DNA of 64,000 bases, from contig JAWNZC010000106.1 of the NCBI GenBank assembly GCA_035771165.1, positions 1,683,501-1,747,500 of the forward strand. Reading direction: 5' to 3'. Source of the DNA: Paragorgia papillata. Lineage: Eukaryota > Cnidaria > Anthozoa > Scleralcyonacea > Coralliidae. Positions 40,827-52,774 of this stretch are shown one piece after another; the first letter of the stretch is position 1, and each line of letters starts with the position of its first letter. The translations under genes were made by a program, and so were the position numbers. The notes under the pieces are model-generated. The model searched no databases and had not been told where the DNA came from. It saw only the letters and a list, made by a program, of their open reading frames with translations.

Positions 40827-41029
40827 CAGTACCGTCGAGAGGGGGGGGGGGGGGTAGGCGGGGTAATTACCCCGGGGCCCGCTAAAAATTCAGTCTGTGA
40901 AGATATATCATATATTATAATAATTATCAAAAACTTAGCGCTGGGGCCCAGTAAAACCTTGGTAAAAATATCGGAGGGGGCCTCGCGCAAATTATGACCC
41001 GGGGCCCGTTCTGGCTCTCGACGGCCCTG
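40827..41029. mobile_element. hAT MITE with 8 bp duplication AATATATT
   Basis: The 203-base element starts CAGTACCGTCGAGAG and ends CTCTCGACGGCCCTG. The duplication AATATATT lies at 40819-40826 and 41030-41037. A G-run and GGGGCCC motifs fill the interior. Confidence 0.85.
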
Positions 41030-41419
41030 AATATATTCAAATATATTTGGACCATTCTAAAATTGTGCTCTTTCAAGAAGTCATTATGCAGTGCATGTGA
41101 TGTCATAAGTATGACATTTGCATATCAAACAAACCTGAATATCTCAAGAACGAAGCAAGAAAACGAAATTCTACAAACGATGTTACTTTTTCATTTTAAG
41201 TGTTCTTTCAAACCTACGATAAACCTTTCATCTATAAAAGTGTTCTTCATAAGAGTCATCCTTTAACTAATCACATGTATAAGAAATTTGACTAAAATAC
41301 ACTCGACTAGGTTTTCTCTTGGCTATGGATTTTCCCGGCGGAAAGCGCAATCTCAAAAGGAATATAAGAGCCCACCTTAGTATTTTGATATGGAAACCCA
41401 TACATTCAAGACATGAATA

Positions 41420-41885
41420 TAGAAAAGTTTAAAGAAAATGTATTAACGTTTCGTTGCTAAGGTGCAACATCTTCAGAATGAAAGGTAATTGAGTAGATGA
41501 GCGTATACATAGATATATATATTTACAAACAGAATGATTAATTAGGTGGCAAGTCGCACCGTGCAGGAAATGCCTAGAATAAAGAAAGTGGTGTAGATGC
41601 GATGTTTTCCTTGAGGGAAAGTGTGGATTTAGAAATAAGTAAGCTTTCTAGGATAAGGAGTTCGAAATTAGAAGTGGGTAGTGACAGGAGGAGATGATCG
41701 AGAAATCGTTAGGTGAAATGGGATCAGTATAATGGATGTGTGATTGAATGGCAGAGAGGGCATGCGTTGCCCTCAAAGGCGAAATTCCCATGTGCTCTAC
41801 GCGTATGTAGATGGAGCCGAGTTTGGCCTAAATACAATGCTCCGTAGCATTGACACGTGTATTTATAAACCACACGCTTTTGTTT
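41420..41885 (-). mobile_element. Penelope-like element remnant (GIY-YIG end)
   Basis: The left end carries ACGTTTCGTTGCTAAGGTGC and AACATCTTCAGA, the same terminal motif as the Penelope-like element at 49.1 kb. On the minus strand about 41870-41770 reads VVYKYTCQCYGALYLGQTRL-like residues, matching the GIY-YIG endonuclease start, with later disruption. Confidence 0.6.
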
Positions 41886-41919
41886 TCGTTATCATCATAC
41901 ATGTGACTTGTTGTATCAG

Positions 41920-41951
<32 letters not shown>

Positions 41952-43180
41952 TATTATATAGCATGCTATCGGATGAGCTTTTGCGTAATCTGATTGGTTC
42001 CCTACTACCAGGCTATCAGCTCATATCCTGCTAGTAGAGGAAAAACAAGATGGCGGCATGTTTTTTTAAACTGCCGAAAATAGTTGAAATTGACGGATTT
42101 TTATACAGAAAAACGTCAACACCCTCAAACCAATGTATAAAAAGCAACATTGTGTAAAAATACATTAACAAATACACAATTTAGCATGTCAAATGGTAAA
42201 ATTCTCCTAAAAATTACGTCTTTTTACTTCAAAAACACGACTAAATTAGCGGGTTGATATTAATTTGTTGCCAAACAGAAACTCACGGTTAAAATCAAGC
42301 TTACAACACACATTTCGTAGGAGATCACCAGTAAAGAGACTTTTTTTATTTAGATAAGCATTTGGAGTAGTAAAAAGCATGTTCTTTTTCAAAAACAACC
42401 AACTAAGTAATTTAGTTTCACTGCCGAAGGTGTTTCAGTTTCATTTTTGCATGAAATCAAAACCTTTTTCACGACAGCAACGCTAATATAAACAACTGAC
42501 CCACCTTTTGACTTCATAAAGGTACCTTTTAATCTTTTTTGTTGATCTGCTTAACACATTTTTTGCCTCTCGAGCAACATTTATGCAACATTTCAAAGCT
42601 GTTTGCCGAACAGCTCAGCGAGAAACTCTCTGTGAATGCATCATTACGCATGGCGGAAGTATTAGTTGCCTATGCCGGAAGTCATATACTATGAGCTCAT
42701 ATACGACTCGAGCTCATGGTATAACTTTAAATAAATAAATATATATATATATATATATTTCAAATACACATTATTATTCATTAGGCAAATTGGCCAATAG
42801 GCTTTCTACATTTGTTCACGTGCAAGCGTTTTATACCTGGTAAAATCATGCGTTTTGAAAACCAGGGGAGGGAATTTGAATTTTGTCTCAGGGGAAATAT
42901 GGGGTTATTCATTAAAGCAATGAAAATGCTAATTAACATGACGTTTTATATAAAGAATACTAATGAACGTAGCATTCTATATAAAATTGCGTGCTACTTA
43001 CAAATGCAAAAAATACCTATAACTCGTCAAATTGACTCAGTATGCACATAAACCACTTTCTCTCGCTCACTACAAGCAAATAATTTAATTCTTTCATTAA
43101 AACTCAACATTACAATTTATATTAAAGATCACTTGGAACATACAAAGTATTCTCGTACAGTTTTATACACAAAATCCAGT
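41886..43180. other. Intron with AT repeats, no gene recognised
   Basis: TA runs occur at about 41922-41960 and 42742-42760. Paired GAGCTCATAT motifs near 41966-42035 and 42690-42720 suggest the ends of a non-autonomous element of about 760 bases. A 79-codon frame at 42812-43051 has no recognisable similarity and is not supported as a gene. Confidence 0.4.
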
Positions 43181-44727
43181 TTATATCTTTCCCAAGTTAA
43201 TTGTACAGTTATTAAACACACAACCTGACAACGCTGCAGTAGCCGTTGTACTAGAAATATTTGCCCTTCGTTCATCTCCAGGTAAAGGCATAGTACTTAC
43301 AAACTCATCAGATACGTCAAAACTAGAAATATTTGCCATTTGTTCATCTCCACGTAAAGGCATAGTACTTAAAAAGTCATCAGATACCCCGAAATCAAAC
43401 AACAAATCTTCAACATCGTTCTTCTCGTCCACATCCTTATTTTGTTCCGGAGGTCCTAATATTTTACTAACTTTTATATTTTGCTCATGACTCTCCTTCT
43501 CATAGGCTAACAACGCGTTTGACCTATGACCAGTGCGTTCTCTGATTAGTTTGTCTTCAACATTCGACTGAAACAATCGCGTTGCACAAGTTACCCTTAA
43601 GCAGTGAGAGGTTTTACGACTGGACTGAAACCTGCACTCTCGCATAAATTAGGCAAAATTTTGTTTAGACTATGAATACCTAGAACGATATTATAATACT
43701 CAAAAACATTTGCATCATTATTAGGCTTGAAATAAAATGCTTCATTAATCTTAACCAACTCCTTTACTTTTGCTATGTAGGTACCGTAACAATTTACAAC
43801 GCAAGGGAAGTGGTTAACTTCTTTCCCTGAACAACAAATATGCTTTGTAACTCGAGGACTGTATTTTAGATCTGTCAGGCCACTGTGAAAGGTCTTAGAA
43901 GTACTTTCATCGTAAGTTACAGAAACGGAATCAATACGAAAATTGTTTACTCTTAGGTTTCTGTGCTCTTTGGCCCGTATTCCAAATAACTTGCCGTTGT
44001 AAAAATAAATTGTATGGATCAAAGACTTAGCTGTTTGACATCCAAGTAGCTCTTTCTGCCACATAATTTTCTCCTCTTCCTCTGTAACTTCTTCTCTCTT
44101 CGCCATCTTTGTCTGGTTCGTCAAACCGTCGTGGCAAGCTAGTTTCATATCAGCATCAAGAGTTCGACGAAATATATTCATCCTAAACCAACAGAGAAGT
44201 AACATCGTTACCCTATCTTAGCATTTCATAATCATGATCAAATAGTCAACAAAGCAATAAAATACAGTCTGAAATCAGTATATATAGCCCGATAATTACC
44301 TCGTTTCGTTCTTATCTAGGATTGATACAGGTAAATCACTTCCTTCTTGCAAATAACGGTTTAGCCCACAAACAATGCCATACAATGTTCTCGCAGGATA
44401 TCGTTCACCGTTTGCTTTGACTACCTCCTGAATAAACCTCGACAACCAAAAATTGAGTGTTTCATTCGTCATATTTACGATGTTAGTGCCTAAATTCTGC
44501 ACTTTCTCGCAATCAAACGAAAACGAACAGCTGTCTAAACTGGCGTCTTTATTTTCCCTTGTCATTTGCCATTCCTTGAAAATGTAGAACGCCCATCTAG
44601 TCGATCGTCGTGTTGATCCGGGAATACTGCTTTCCAACAACTTTTTCTCTTCCTCGACCCCTCTTGCCTTCCGAAACACACGTTTTCTCTCGGAGGAAGC
44701 CACCCTGCTTCTCCTTATTAAATCCAC
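43181..44727 (-). pseudogene. Crypton-type tyrosine recombinase (DUF3504-like), frameshifted
   Basis: Exon 1 (44727-44300) starts MDLIRRSRVASSERKRVFRK, is mostly helical and ends at donor GTAATT with two spare bases. Exon 2 (from 44182, acceptor TTGGTTTAG) continues in phase with MNIFRRTLDADMKLACHDGL and a core-binding region. Tyrosine recombinase hallmarks follow: KLFGIRAKEHRNLRV for the first arginine, then HCLRVTCATRLFQ (H-x-x-R), ERTGHRSNALLAYEK with GHR and the candidate nucleophile tyrosine. A frame change near 43620 separates the HxxR block from the upstream part. This domain occurs in Cryptons and in host proteins derived from them (ZMYM2, QRICH1, KCTD1 relatives). The two-exon structure means it is not a recent retrocopy. 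Confidence 0.7.
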
Positions 44728-46370
44728 TTTTCAAAAAGAACTGCACTCAAATCTACCAACACATGCCAATACTTAACACGAAACAACTTTTTTTCTTGCA
44801 TGTTTAATGTTGTAATTTGAATGTTGAACATTCTAACAGGCAAAACATTAATATCTATTGTTCAGCAGCTAACTCAACCGTAATCTGCAGACAATAGAAA
44901 ACAATACTCACGGAAGCCACTCTATTGTAGTCGCGTCTTTGAAGCCATTTAAAGCACTTGTAGTCGTGTTTTATCAGATATAAAACTCCTACGCGTGCTT
45001 TAAATAGTATATATATATATATATATATTATATATATCCATATGTTCTAACAAGCGCCAAAGCTATGATAAACTTCAAATATGCGACAAATCTTTTAATT
45101 GTAGACATGTTTCGGCAAAACGTATGCCATCTTCAGTACAGATAAACGGTTAACTAATTTAATTTTTTATCCTTTATTCACTGTATATATATAAAGACAC
45201 TTGTATCCATTTGTAAATTAGTTAACCGTTTATCTGTACTGAAGATGGCAAAAGTTTTGCCGAAACATGTCTACAATTAAAAATTTGTCGTATATTTGAA
45301 GTTTATTATATATATATATATATGATTTGCTTGGTAGAACGACGCAGCGGCGAGGTAGCAATATGATCTTTATTTCGGACGGTACAATGTAACAACACAG
45401 GATATAAAGATAAAGATAAAGTTCATTACTTAAACTAAAGTTCAGTTCAGTTCAATGTCTTGGTTTGTTTCTTCTTCTTCTTCTTCTTCTGTTTCTTGCT
45501 TTTCTGCTCTGCTTTTTGGGCTGGCCACTCTTCGATCGGTCTTTTTCACAACTGCTCGACTCCAAAAAGGGAGACTCCTTTTATAATTTTCTGGTGTACA
45601 AAACCACGCCTAGTAGGTGTGTAGGAATTGACCAATCAAGGAGCATCAGACCATAATACTTTGCAGCATTGGATGAAGGCGTTGTAAATCGATCTCAAGT
45701 ACCGAGGCAAAACGTTTGAAAAGTTTTTCCTTATATTAAACTACATTGATATGATAAAAAAGTAGATGTCACAAGGTGTAAGACTGTTATAATATTTTAC
45801 AGTTTCTTTGAGTATTTACGGAACAGTTCAACTTTGAATAATCATTACGTAAGTTGTCGTTTGGTTTATGTAAACATTACGAAGCTTCTTCTTGGCCTAA
45901 AATCATGCTAAATTCACCTAGCCTACATAAACAAATTTGTGCCTGCCCTCGATCATACTGACAGGATAATAGAAAAGGCTTTTAAGAAAACTGTTGACAA
46001 GCTAGTAAATAAACTTATGACAGAAGCATGTACCTAATTATATGAGAACAATGCTAGATATAATCAGACTGTCGCGACATTTTGATATATTGATAAAGCT
46101 ACAGGAAGATTAATTAATATTTACGTAGTTCTGGTTATCTTCAGCTATTTGTTTGCATTGCGGCACTCTACAATAGAATAGCCAGAAGCAGCTAGAAAGC
46201 TTAACTATAACTTAATATATTTGTATGTTGTATAACAATATATAACAATATATATATATACAAATACATATACATAGACCTGGCATGTTTTTGTATTGTG
46301 ACTTGTCTGAAGTTGACTTTGAAAAGTACAATCAAAATATTACAATTTCACAGTAGTTCCACTTGTTTTA
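44728..46370. other. Intronic DNA with a foldback, no gene seen
   Basis: TA runs occur at about 45008-45035 and 45308-45322, a CTT run at about 45471-45490, and the foldback is listed separately. The rest (45350-46370) shows nothing recognisable. Confidence 0.45.
45067..45306. repeat. Foldback with about 95 bp arms
   Basis: The arms 45067-45163 and 45215-45306 are inverted copies. They contain TGTAGACATGTTTCGGCAAA, CCATCTTCAGTACAGATAAA and their complements. The motif CGAAACATGTCT plus GAAGATGG resembles the ends of Penelope-like elements, so it may be a solo inverted terminus pair. Confidence 0.75.
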
Positions 46371-46374
46371 AGAT

Positions 46375-46920
46375 CTTCATTAAGGTTTGCAGGGTCATTA
46401 CAGTAAAGCGCTCTTAATTCATCAGAATTTATGCCACAAAAATAAAATATACATCGTTAGAAAGCTGTTTTGCGATAAACACAAATCAATAATAGTTGCG
46501 ATTTTTTTTATGAGAACCAGAGGGCTTAAGTACAAAGCGTTTTATTTTGTTCAAAATTATTTGTTTTCTAGTTTGATTCCGAGATAAATTTCCAGCATAA
46601 GTTGAGTTTTGCTGATTTTATTGACGACCAAAGTTGAAAATGCTGTTTTTCGACCAAACGGTATATTCGGACAAAATTAATAAGTCATAAAATCGAAACA
46701 AGGCACCATTTTGCTGGAAATTTATCTCGAAATCGAACTGCAAAAAATTGTTTTGAACAAAATGAAGCACTTTGTTCTTAAGTCGCCACAACCCTTCCGG
46801 TTTTACTTGAAAAATTTACGACAATTATTGACTTATGTTTATCGCAAAATCAAATACAACATTATATTCTACAAATTAATAGCTTTCTGACGTAATACCG
46901 CAATTGACTCGGTTTTTCTT
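46375..46920. repeat. Foldback repeat related to 22.8 kb
   Basis: The left part (AAGGTTTGCAGGGTCATTAC and ATCGTTAGAAAGCTG) matches 22835-22960. Inner segments invert: GAGATAAATTTCCAGCA at about 46580 pairs with TGCTGGAAATTTATCTCGA at about 46712, and GATAAACACAAATCAATAAT at about 46474 pairs with ATTATTGACTTATGTTTATC at about 46824. Confidence 0.6.
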
Positions 46921-46984
46921 ATTGGGAAATTTCTAATTTTCCCGCTTCATTAACATGCATGACAAACAAAGAAATTACAACAAT

Positions 46985-47115
46985 AGAGTTGATGTTCGCG
47001 GGCATAAATATGTTTTTGGCCCGACTCAGGCTCATTTTAGCCCGAGCTGAAGGCGAGGGTTAAAATTAGCTCTGAGAATGGCCAAAACATATTTATGCCC
47101 AAGAACATCAACTGT
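46985..47115. repeat. Hairpin MITE with GGGCATAAATATG arms
   Basis: TTGATGTTCGCGGGCATAAA with TATGTTTTTGGCC is mirrored by GGCCAAAACATATTTATGCC with CAAGAACATCAA. A GCCCGAGCTG loop region lies between. Related text recurs at about 47345-47410. Confidence 0.7.
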
Positions 47116-47661
47116 ATTACTATTATAATAATTTTAGTGGACATTTAGAAGAAAATCAAAGATAATAAAAGGTAAACAGTATCTTGAACAGTGCCACCTT
47201 CGCATCGGCGTGTGTTTCATCGCATTAAATATTTACATAATTCATAACTTACATTAACCTGGCTGAAAAAGTATTGACAAGAAAAGTATACAATTCTGTA
47301 AACAACAAACCAATAGTAATTTGTACTGTTAAAACTGATAGGCTCAGATCAGCGGGCTAAAATATATTTTTAATGAATTCTCCATTTTAGCCCGCAAAAT
47401 ACACCACAATGCCCGATAAAATTATTATAATATGAGATAATCATGGTATTCTTGGTTTTCATTGACGTCACGGCGGCCATATTAGTGCACAGAAACAATG
47501 AAATGGCGGCCATATTGGTAGACAATCTTTATCCTATGGGAATTAAACTCTATTCTTATTCAAACATTTCGTATTGTTTCACCACCCCCAACGGGGCCAC
47601 CGATCACGTGAGTGAAAACTACGGTGACTGTTTCAAATCCGTCTTTGTTGTAGTTTCGGAA

Positions 47662-47663
<2 letters not shown>

Positions 47664-47742
<79 letters not shown>
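47664..47742. repeat. (TA)n microsatellite
   Basis: About 80 bases of pure TA separate repeated sequence related to 20.7 kb (left) from repeated sequence related to 56.2 kb (right). Confidence 0.97.
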
Positions 47743-47746
<4 letters not shown>

Positions 47747-47749
47747 GCT

Positions 47750-48598
47750 TACTAAAAAGGCGTTCTTTAATGACAGCATGTGAGCACTTACACAAATTAT
47801 TTATAGTTTACAAAATGTGACCGCTGGTCAACCGGAACTAGTTATAGCTCAATATTCAACATTGTTATTACAATATATTTACCTCCGCCAGGAGGTAATA
47901 TTTTTACCCCGTCCTGTTTGTTTGTTTGTTTGTTTGTTTGTTCGTTCGTTCGTTCGTTCGTTCGTTCGTTTGTTTGTTTGTTTGTTTGTTTGTTTGTTTG
48001 TTTGTTTGTTTGTTTGTTTGTTTGTTTGTTTGTTTGTTTGTTTGTTTGTTTGTTTGTTTGTTTGTTTGTTTGTTTGTTTGTTTGTTTGTTTGTTTGTTTG
48101 TTTGTTTGTTTGTTTGTTTGTTTGTTTGTTTGTTTGTTTGTTTGTTTGTTTGTTTGTTTGTTTGTTTGTTTGTTTGTTGGTTTGTTTGTCTGCCTCATTA
48201 TCGCCAGGATATCTCAAAAAGTATTGCACAGATTTTCGTGAAAGTTTGCAGAAGGATTGGCCATAGACCAGCGACCAATCCATTAAATGTTGGTTGAATT
48301 TAGTCAAAATTTGGATAAGAAATTAATAAAAATCTGACCGCAAGATTCTCCGTGTAGAAGAAATGCTTGATTGCGCTCATTATCCTTATTTTACGCAAAT
48401 ATTTTTGCATAATTTTGGTACGAGTGCAATCAAGCATTTTATTCATACATGCATGTGTTGGTCTCGTGAGTTAGCCTGGTTAGTGGGATGGCTCGTTTTC
48501 TCTTTAAACATCTCTTATAACCCGCTGGCTGAGGTATATGCAGTCTCTGACTGCCCTCTAGCATTAAGTATTATAATGTGACAGATCACAACATCCCC
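47750..48598. repeat. Dispersed repeat (56.2 kb family) split by a CCTCCGCC element
   Basis: 47755-47879 and 48563-48595 match 56190-56350 when joined (GGCGTTCTTTAATGACA, GACCGCTGGTCAACCGGAAC, TATTATAATGTGACAGATCA). The extra 47880-48562 starts TACCTCCGCCAGGAGGTAAT and contains the TTTG array and an inverted AAATGCTTGATTGCG / GCAATCAAGCATTT pair. A related start lies at about 59920. Confidence 0.75.
47916..48180. repeat. (TTTG)n microsatellite with TTCG block
   Basis: This is a tandem TTTG array with a 30-base TTCG interruption at about 47940-47969. Frames on both strands stay open only because of the repeat. Confidence 0.98.
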
Positions 48599-48606
48599 TT
48601 TTCTCC

Positions 48607-48706
48607 TTTCACAGACTTAGATCGTTAGGTATACTAGGAAAAAATTTGAAAAAACCCATTTTTTCAAATTTTTTTCCTAGTACCTAACGATCTAAGTCTA
48701 TGAAAT
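48607..48706. repeat. Near-perfect 46 bp hairpin
   Basis: The left arm CAGACTTAGATCGTTAGGTA continues to TTTGAAAAA, and the right arm is its reverse complement ending TACCTAACGATCTAAGTC. The loop is only about 7 bases. It is either a tiny MITE or a transcribable hairpin. Confidence 0.75.
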
Positions 48707-49138
48707 GAATAAAAAAAAATTAATGTACTTATATCCCAATGATACATATCGCAGTTCCTCAGAAACTCTCACAAGTCCAGTTTTCCTGGGGCTTTTCTTC
48801 TTCGACTTGATCTTCGAAGTACAGGTGTGTCCACAGTGACTACTGTGACTACTGGTGTGGTTTCAACCATACCATCTTGACTGGTTAAAACACCACTTAT
48901 GGTATCTTCAGTTTGTAAGTTTTCACTTCAAGTACCCTTCAGACTGCGGATCACCAAGTTGGGTGTTACCATTAGACCTGGAGCTGTTTTCTGAAGGGCG
49001 AAGATGTTGACAATTCCTTCGAAGCACGCCGGCAAGAGATTCACCAGGCGGAAACCGTAATCTTATTATAAATATAAGTGCCCAGCACAAAACACGAATA
49101 AAAGCCATGAACACAAGGACATAAAAAACATAATATTT
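48707..49138. other. Spacer, no gene recognised
   Basis: I see no coding or repeat signature that I can name. A short inverted GACTACTGTGACTACTG run is at about 48838-48856. Confidence 0.4.
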
Positions 49139-50760
49139 AATAATCTAACGTTTCGTTGTTTATGCTACAACATCTTCAGAGATAATGATTACAAGATATT
49201 AATTTACAGGATATATAATAAACAGAATTCTAATTACATACATATAGACCAATCAAAATAAAGAACTAAAAATACATATTACAAGCTAATTATAGGTTAG
49301 GAGGTGAGTGAAGGTGTCAGGAGGTAAGAGAAAGTTAAAATAAGTAGAGTGGTGCTGATCCAATATTGCCGTTGAGATGAGGTTTAAGTTTGTTAATTAA
49401 AAGACTTTCGCGTAAAAGAAGCTCAGATTCAAAAGAGCAGGAAAAAACCCCAACTAAAATCACTAAAAGAAATAGGATGCCCCGTCTCATGATGATGGGC
49501 AAGAATATTACCACGGGGTGGACTAGCGAGTTTTATAACCAGTAAGGGCCGAAATTCCCATGTGTTCAGAAACGCGTGTTTGCAGATGTCGAGTGGTTTC
49601 ACCCACATACAAAGCTCCGCAGCTTTGACACTTAAATTTGTACACGACATGCGATCTCAAAGAAAGAGGAATCCGGTCTTTGAACGAAAAGAAATTGAAA
49701 AGGCGAAGAGAAGGCCGAGCTACAAACCTAATGCTAATTTGAGGATAAGCAGAATTGAGTAGTTTTTTTAATTGCGTTCGAATTTGGAGAAAATGCTGAC
49801 CAGTGAAAGGTAACGAAAAATAAATAACGTGTTTAGGAACGGAACATGGTTTTGCAGACTGCGAGAATATTTTATCAAGAAAAGAGGAAATGCAACTGTT
49901 AAGGAGTTTTTCTGGATAGCCGTTTTGAATAAAAATAGTTTTAAGTTTTTCTAGTTCGGAATTAAAAATAACCTATGTCGAACAAATTTTAAAACAGCGA
50001 TTGAGAAGCGAAAAGATTAAACCTTTTTTATAGGTAAGTGGAATAAACGAATCAAAGGAAGTAAGTAAGCCGGTAAAAGTAGGTTTACGATAAACAGATG
50101 TCGAAAAGCAACCACCGGAACGATCAATTTTAACGTCAAGAAAATATATGGAATTGTTAGACTCAAGTTCATGCGTAAATTTTATGTTAGAATGTTTAGA
50201 ATTCAAATAATTAAGAAAAGGAATAACATTGTTAGGCGAACGAAATAATATGAAACAATCATCAACGTAGAGTCTGTAGAATAGCGGTTTAAATTCACGA
50301 GGACAATCATTTAGCCAATTAGATTCATGATGTGCAAGAAAAATATCAGCAAACAAGGGACCTAGGGGGGAACCCATAGCGACACCATTGACTTGTTCGT
50401 ATAAATTTCCATTGAAAAAGAAATGACAATTTTCAACGGCCAAATTTAAAAGTTTTCGAAATTCTAGAACGGAAAAACCGTGAAAACGGATGCTGCCTGA
50501 GAAAACATTTTGAACAATAATATCTATAGTTTCATTCAAAGGAATATTAGTAAAAAGAGAAGTAACGTCAAAGCTAGCCATGAAAACCTCATTGGTATTA
50601 AAATCTAATCCGAGTAATTCATTAACAAAAACTGAACTGAAAAAATACTGCGTGAAAAAGGACGTAGAAGAGAAACGAGAAACTTAGCAATTTTATAGGA
50701 ATGAGAACGAATAAGAGGAACATTATTAGGTTTATGGATTAGAATTAGGTTGATTATAGA
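49139..50760 (-). mobile_element. Penelope-like retroelement, decayed
   Basis: Minus-strand reverse transcriptase is followed by a GIY-YIG endonuclease. The terminal motif TAACGTTTCGTTGTTTATGC and CAACATCTTCAGAGA sits at 49141-49180. The 5-prime end is lost where it meets the Ty3/gypsy sequence near 50760. Confidence 0.8.
49429..50760 (-). pseudogene. Penelope-like reverse transcriptase and GIY-YIG endonuclease
   Basis: The reverse transcriptase is open from 50581 to 49973, with FDVTSLFTNIPLNETIDI as motif A, GVAMGSPLGPLFADIF as motif B and LYVDDCFILF as the catalytic motif C, all typical of Penelope-like elements. An upstream frame (SHSYKIAKFLVSLLRPFS) is offset by a frameshift around 50600. 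Downstream of 49973 other frames hold the linker and the endonuclease region VVYKFKCQSCGALYVGETTR plus HLQTRVSEHMG, followed by an in-frame TAG and HHHETGHPISFSDF. The element copies itself by target-primed reverse transcription in intact form. Several stops and shifts make this copy dead. Confidence 0.85.
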
Positions 50761-50789
50761 TTAGGTTTACGTTGCCATTCCCAGTTGTT

Positions 50790-51198
50790 ACCAAATATGA
50801 ACGAGGTTGCCAAACTCGATTCACCGGTTCAAAAACTCGAACAGGATCTCGTCGAGACAGCAAGGGCAGTGACTTTAACATGACTTGTCATAGTGAGCCT
50901 TTTGCTGATCTTGTCTATGTTGAAGTTTGGCATTGACATCTCCATTTCCATAAAACGACAACAGCGGCTTAGACACAGCTGGAAAATTGGTTTGATAGAC
51001 TTTTGAATTTAACAATTCAGCAGTTGATGGAAGATCATGGCTATAAGAGCGTTTCACTGTCTGAACTGTCCTTTCACTAAGACCATTAGCTTGAGGATAG
51101 AGGGGACTTGATGTAACGTACATGTACGTGAAACCATAAGAACGGCTGAACTCTTGGAAAGTGGATGATGTATACTGAGTACCATTGTCAGATATCAA
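50790..51198 (-). pseudogene. Ty3/gypsy integrase, C-terminal part
   Basis: The frame 51198-50875 has LISDNGTQYTSSTFQEFSRS-like core residues (seen here as MISDNGTQYTSSTFQEF), then YPQANGLSERTVQTVKR with the catalytic glutamate region. The tail (EPVNRVWQPRSYLV) follows in sequence to about 50790. The first aspartate of the DDE triad falls in the gap upstream (about 51296-51199), where the frame breaks. Confidence 0.8.
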
Positions 51199-51295
51199 CT
51201 TGCTTGGAATTTCATGTTCCTCAAATATAGACTTGAGCTGGGCAACAATGGTAGAGGATTGAATGTTAGTAATTACTGGAAATTTACTGTAATAA

Positions 51296-52193
51296 TTAAT
51301 CTGTGACCAACAGATTATCGAAATTGTTCCAAAAAAATAAATCTGAGTCTAATGTATGCCAAGGCTTTGGTAGGAGGTCATGGGGTATGAGAGGCTCTTT
51401 GGTATTTGCATTCTGGTGATGCTGACATGGAACACAGCTCTTGACCATTTCATCAATATCACTATTGGTATTGGCCCAAACAACGGATCCCTTGGCCCTC
51501 AACTTACACTTTTCTGCGCTTTGATGGGCGTAGTGTAATTGACTCAAGACCTCTTGCTGTAAGGACTTTGGGATAAAAACACGAAGACTTTTTAGAATTA
51601 CACCATTTGCCACGAGAATTCCATTATGCGTGGAGGTATGCAGGGTATTAAGATCTCTTATCTGGCCATCCCTCGGCAATAATCTTGCGCAGGCCACTAA
51701 AGGTCGTATCTTTGAATGTTTCTTCCTGATGTCTTGGGCGCAAACTAACCCAAATGGCAGACGAAGGAATCTGTATCTTCCATATGGTGAATTAAATGTG
51801 GTGTACAACGAGCTTTGATGATCCAGCTTTATGTTCCAATAACCACTACGTGCATCAAGAATCGAGAAACAATAGCGCACTGTTCAACTTTGAAAGGACG
51901 TCATCGAGTGTCGGAGTAAAGTGATGGAGGCGTTTGATGGCACAATTCAAAACTTTTGGATCTAAACAGAGCCGCAAGGCACCACTGCTCTTGGTTACGC
52001 AGACCAATGAGTTGAACCAGTCTGTAGGTTCATCCACTTTGGCTATGATTTCTTGCTTCACTAGCGAATCAAGCTCCTTCTTCAGAGGCTCCCTAAGAGC
52101 TTCTGGGACACTGCGTTGTGGGTGTACCAGTAGTACCACTGGAGGTACCGATGGATCCAAGGTAATATGAAATTCCCTTTGAAAGCAACCCAC
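51296..52193 (-). pseudogene. Ty3/gypsy reverse transcriptase joined to integrase zinc region
   Basis: 52193-51855 carries the start of the reverse transcriptase (VKQEIIAKVDEPTDWFNSLV and LRLCLDPKVLNCAIKR). A second frame from about 51880 has FSILDARSGYWNIKLDHQSS and YRFLRLPFGLVCAQD. It then jumps, with no YVDD motif, thumb or RNase H, to integrase zinc-finger-like sequence (LHYAHQSAEKCKLRAKGSVV and CVPCQHHQNANTKEP). The deletion point is about 51730. A one-frame shift separates the two reverse transcriptase pieces near 51870. Confidence 0.85.
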
Positions 52194-52206
52194 TCCTTCA
52201 AAACAA

Positions 52207-52749
52207 TCACTCTATTGCTTGAGAAGGTTTTCCTTTGTAGCCAACAGTGGGTGGATTGAGGATCGACTCCTGAGGATGATCTGGTTGAGTGGTAATACTG
52301 TAATTCAAGGTAATCAAGCTCAAATCAGTACATGTTGGTAGACCCAGAATAGTTGGCCCATCAGTATCAACGACATGGAATAAATACGGTTTAGAAATGC
52401 CTTCATGTAATATCTTCAAAACACAAGTTCCAAAATGACCAAAAGAATGTCCACCAAAGGCTGTAATAACTGTGTTAGAAGACGTTAAGTTCATTGGTAT
52501 ACCACTGGCGTTACATGGTGGGGTTGGATATAACTTCTTGTAAGTTTCAACTGATATAACATCTCCTCCTGCACCAGTATCTACTTTACACCACAATGGT
52601 TTCTTACCTTGATGTGTTTCTACATTGACTTGAATAAGTGCTTCTTGGGTGTTGCTCTTCGAAATATGATCAATAGATAGGGTATGAAAATATAACTGTT
52701 CCAAAACTGGTGGAGTGCAATCAGGAATCAGTTCTGATTGTTCATGCAA
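52207..52749 (-). pseudogene. Ty3/gypsy aspartic protease
   Basis: The 180-residue frame contains the retropepsin active site as VDTGAGGDVISVETYKKL, where VDTGA corresponds to the D-T/S-G catalytic triad, and later TILGLPTCTDLSLI near the C-terminal conserved glycine. In an intact element it would process the Gag-Pol polyprotein. The domain itself is open, but its element is not functional. Confidence 0.8.
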
Positions 52750-52774
52750 TAGTGTTCATTTGCTTTTGTTTACT

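Noticed and set aside
42812..43051. 79-codon frame on the + strand
   Set aside because: It has no homology I recognise, no splice context and ordinary intron composition.
47817..48307. Overlapping long frames on both strands (CLFV, KQTN repeats)
   Set aside because: These are produced by the TTTG/TTCG array, which is open in several frames at once.
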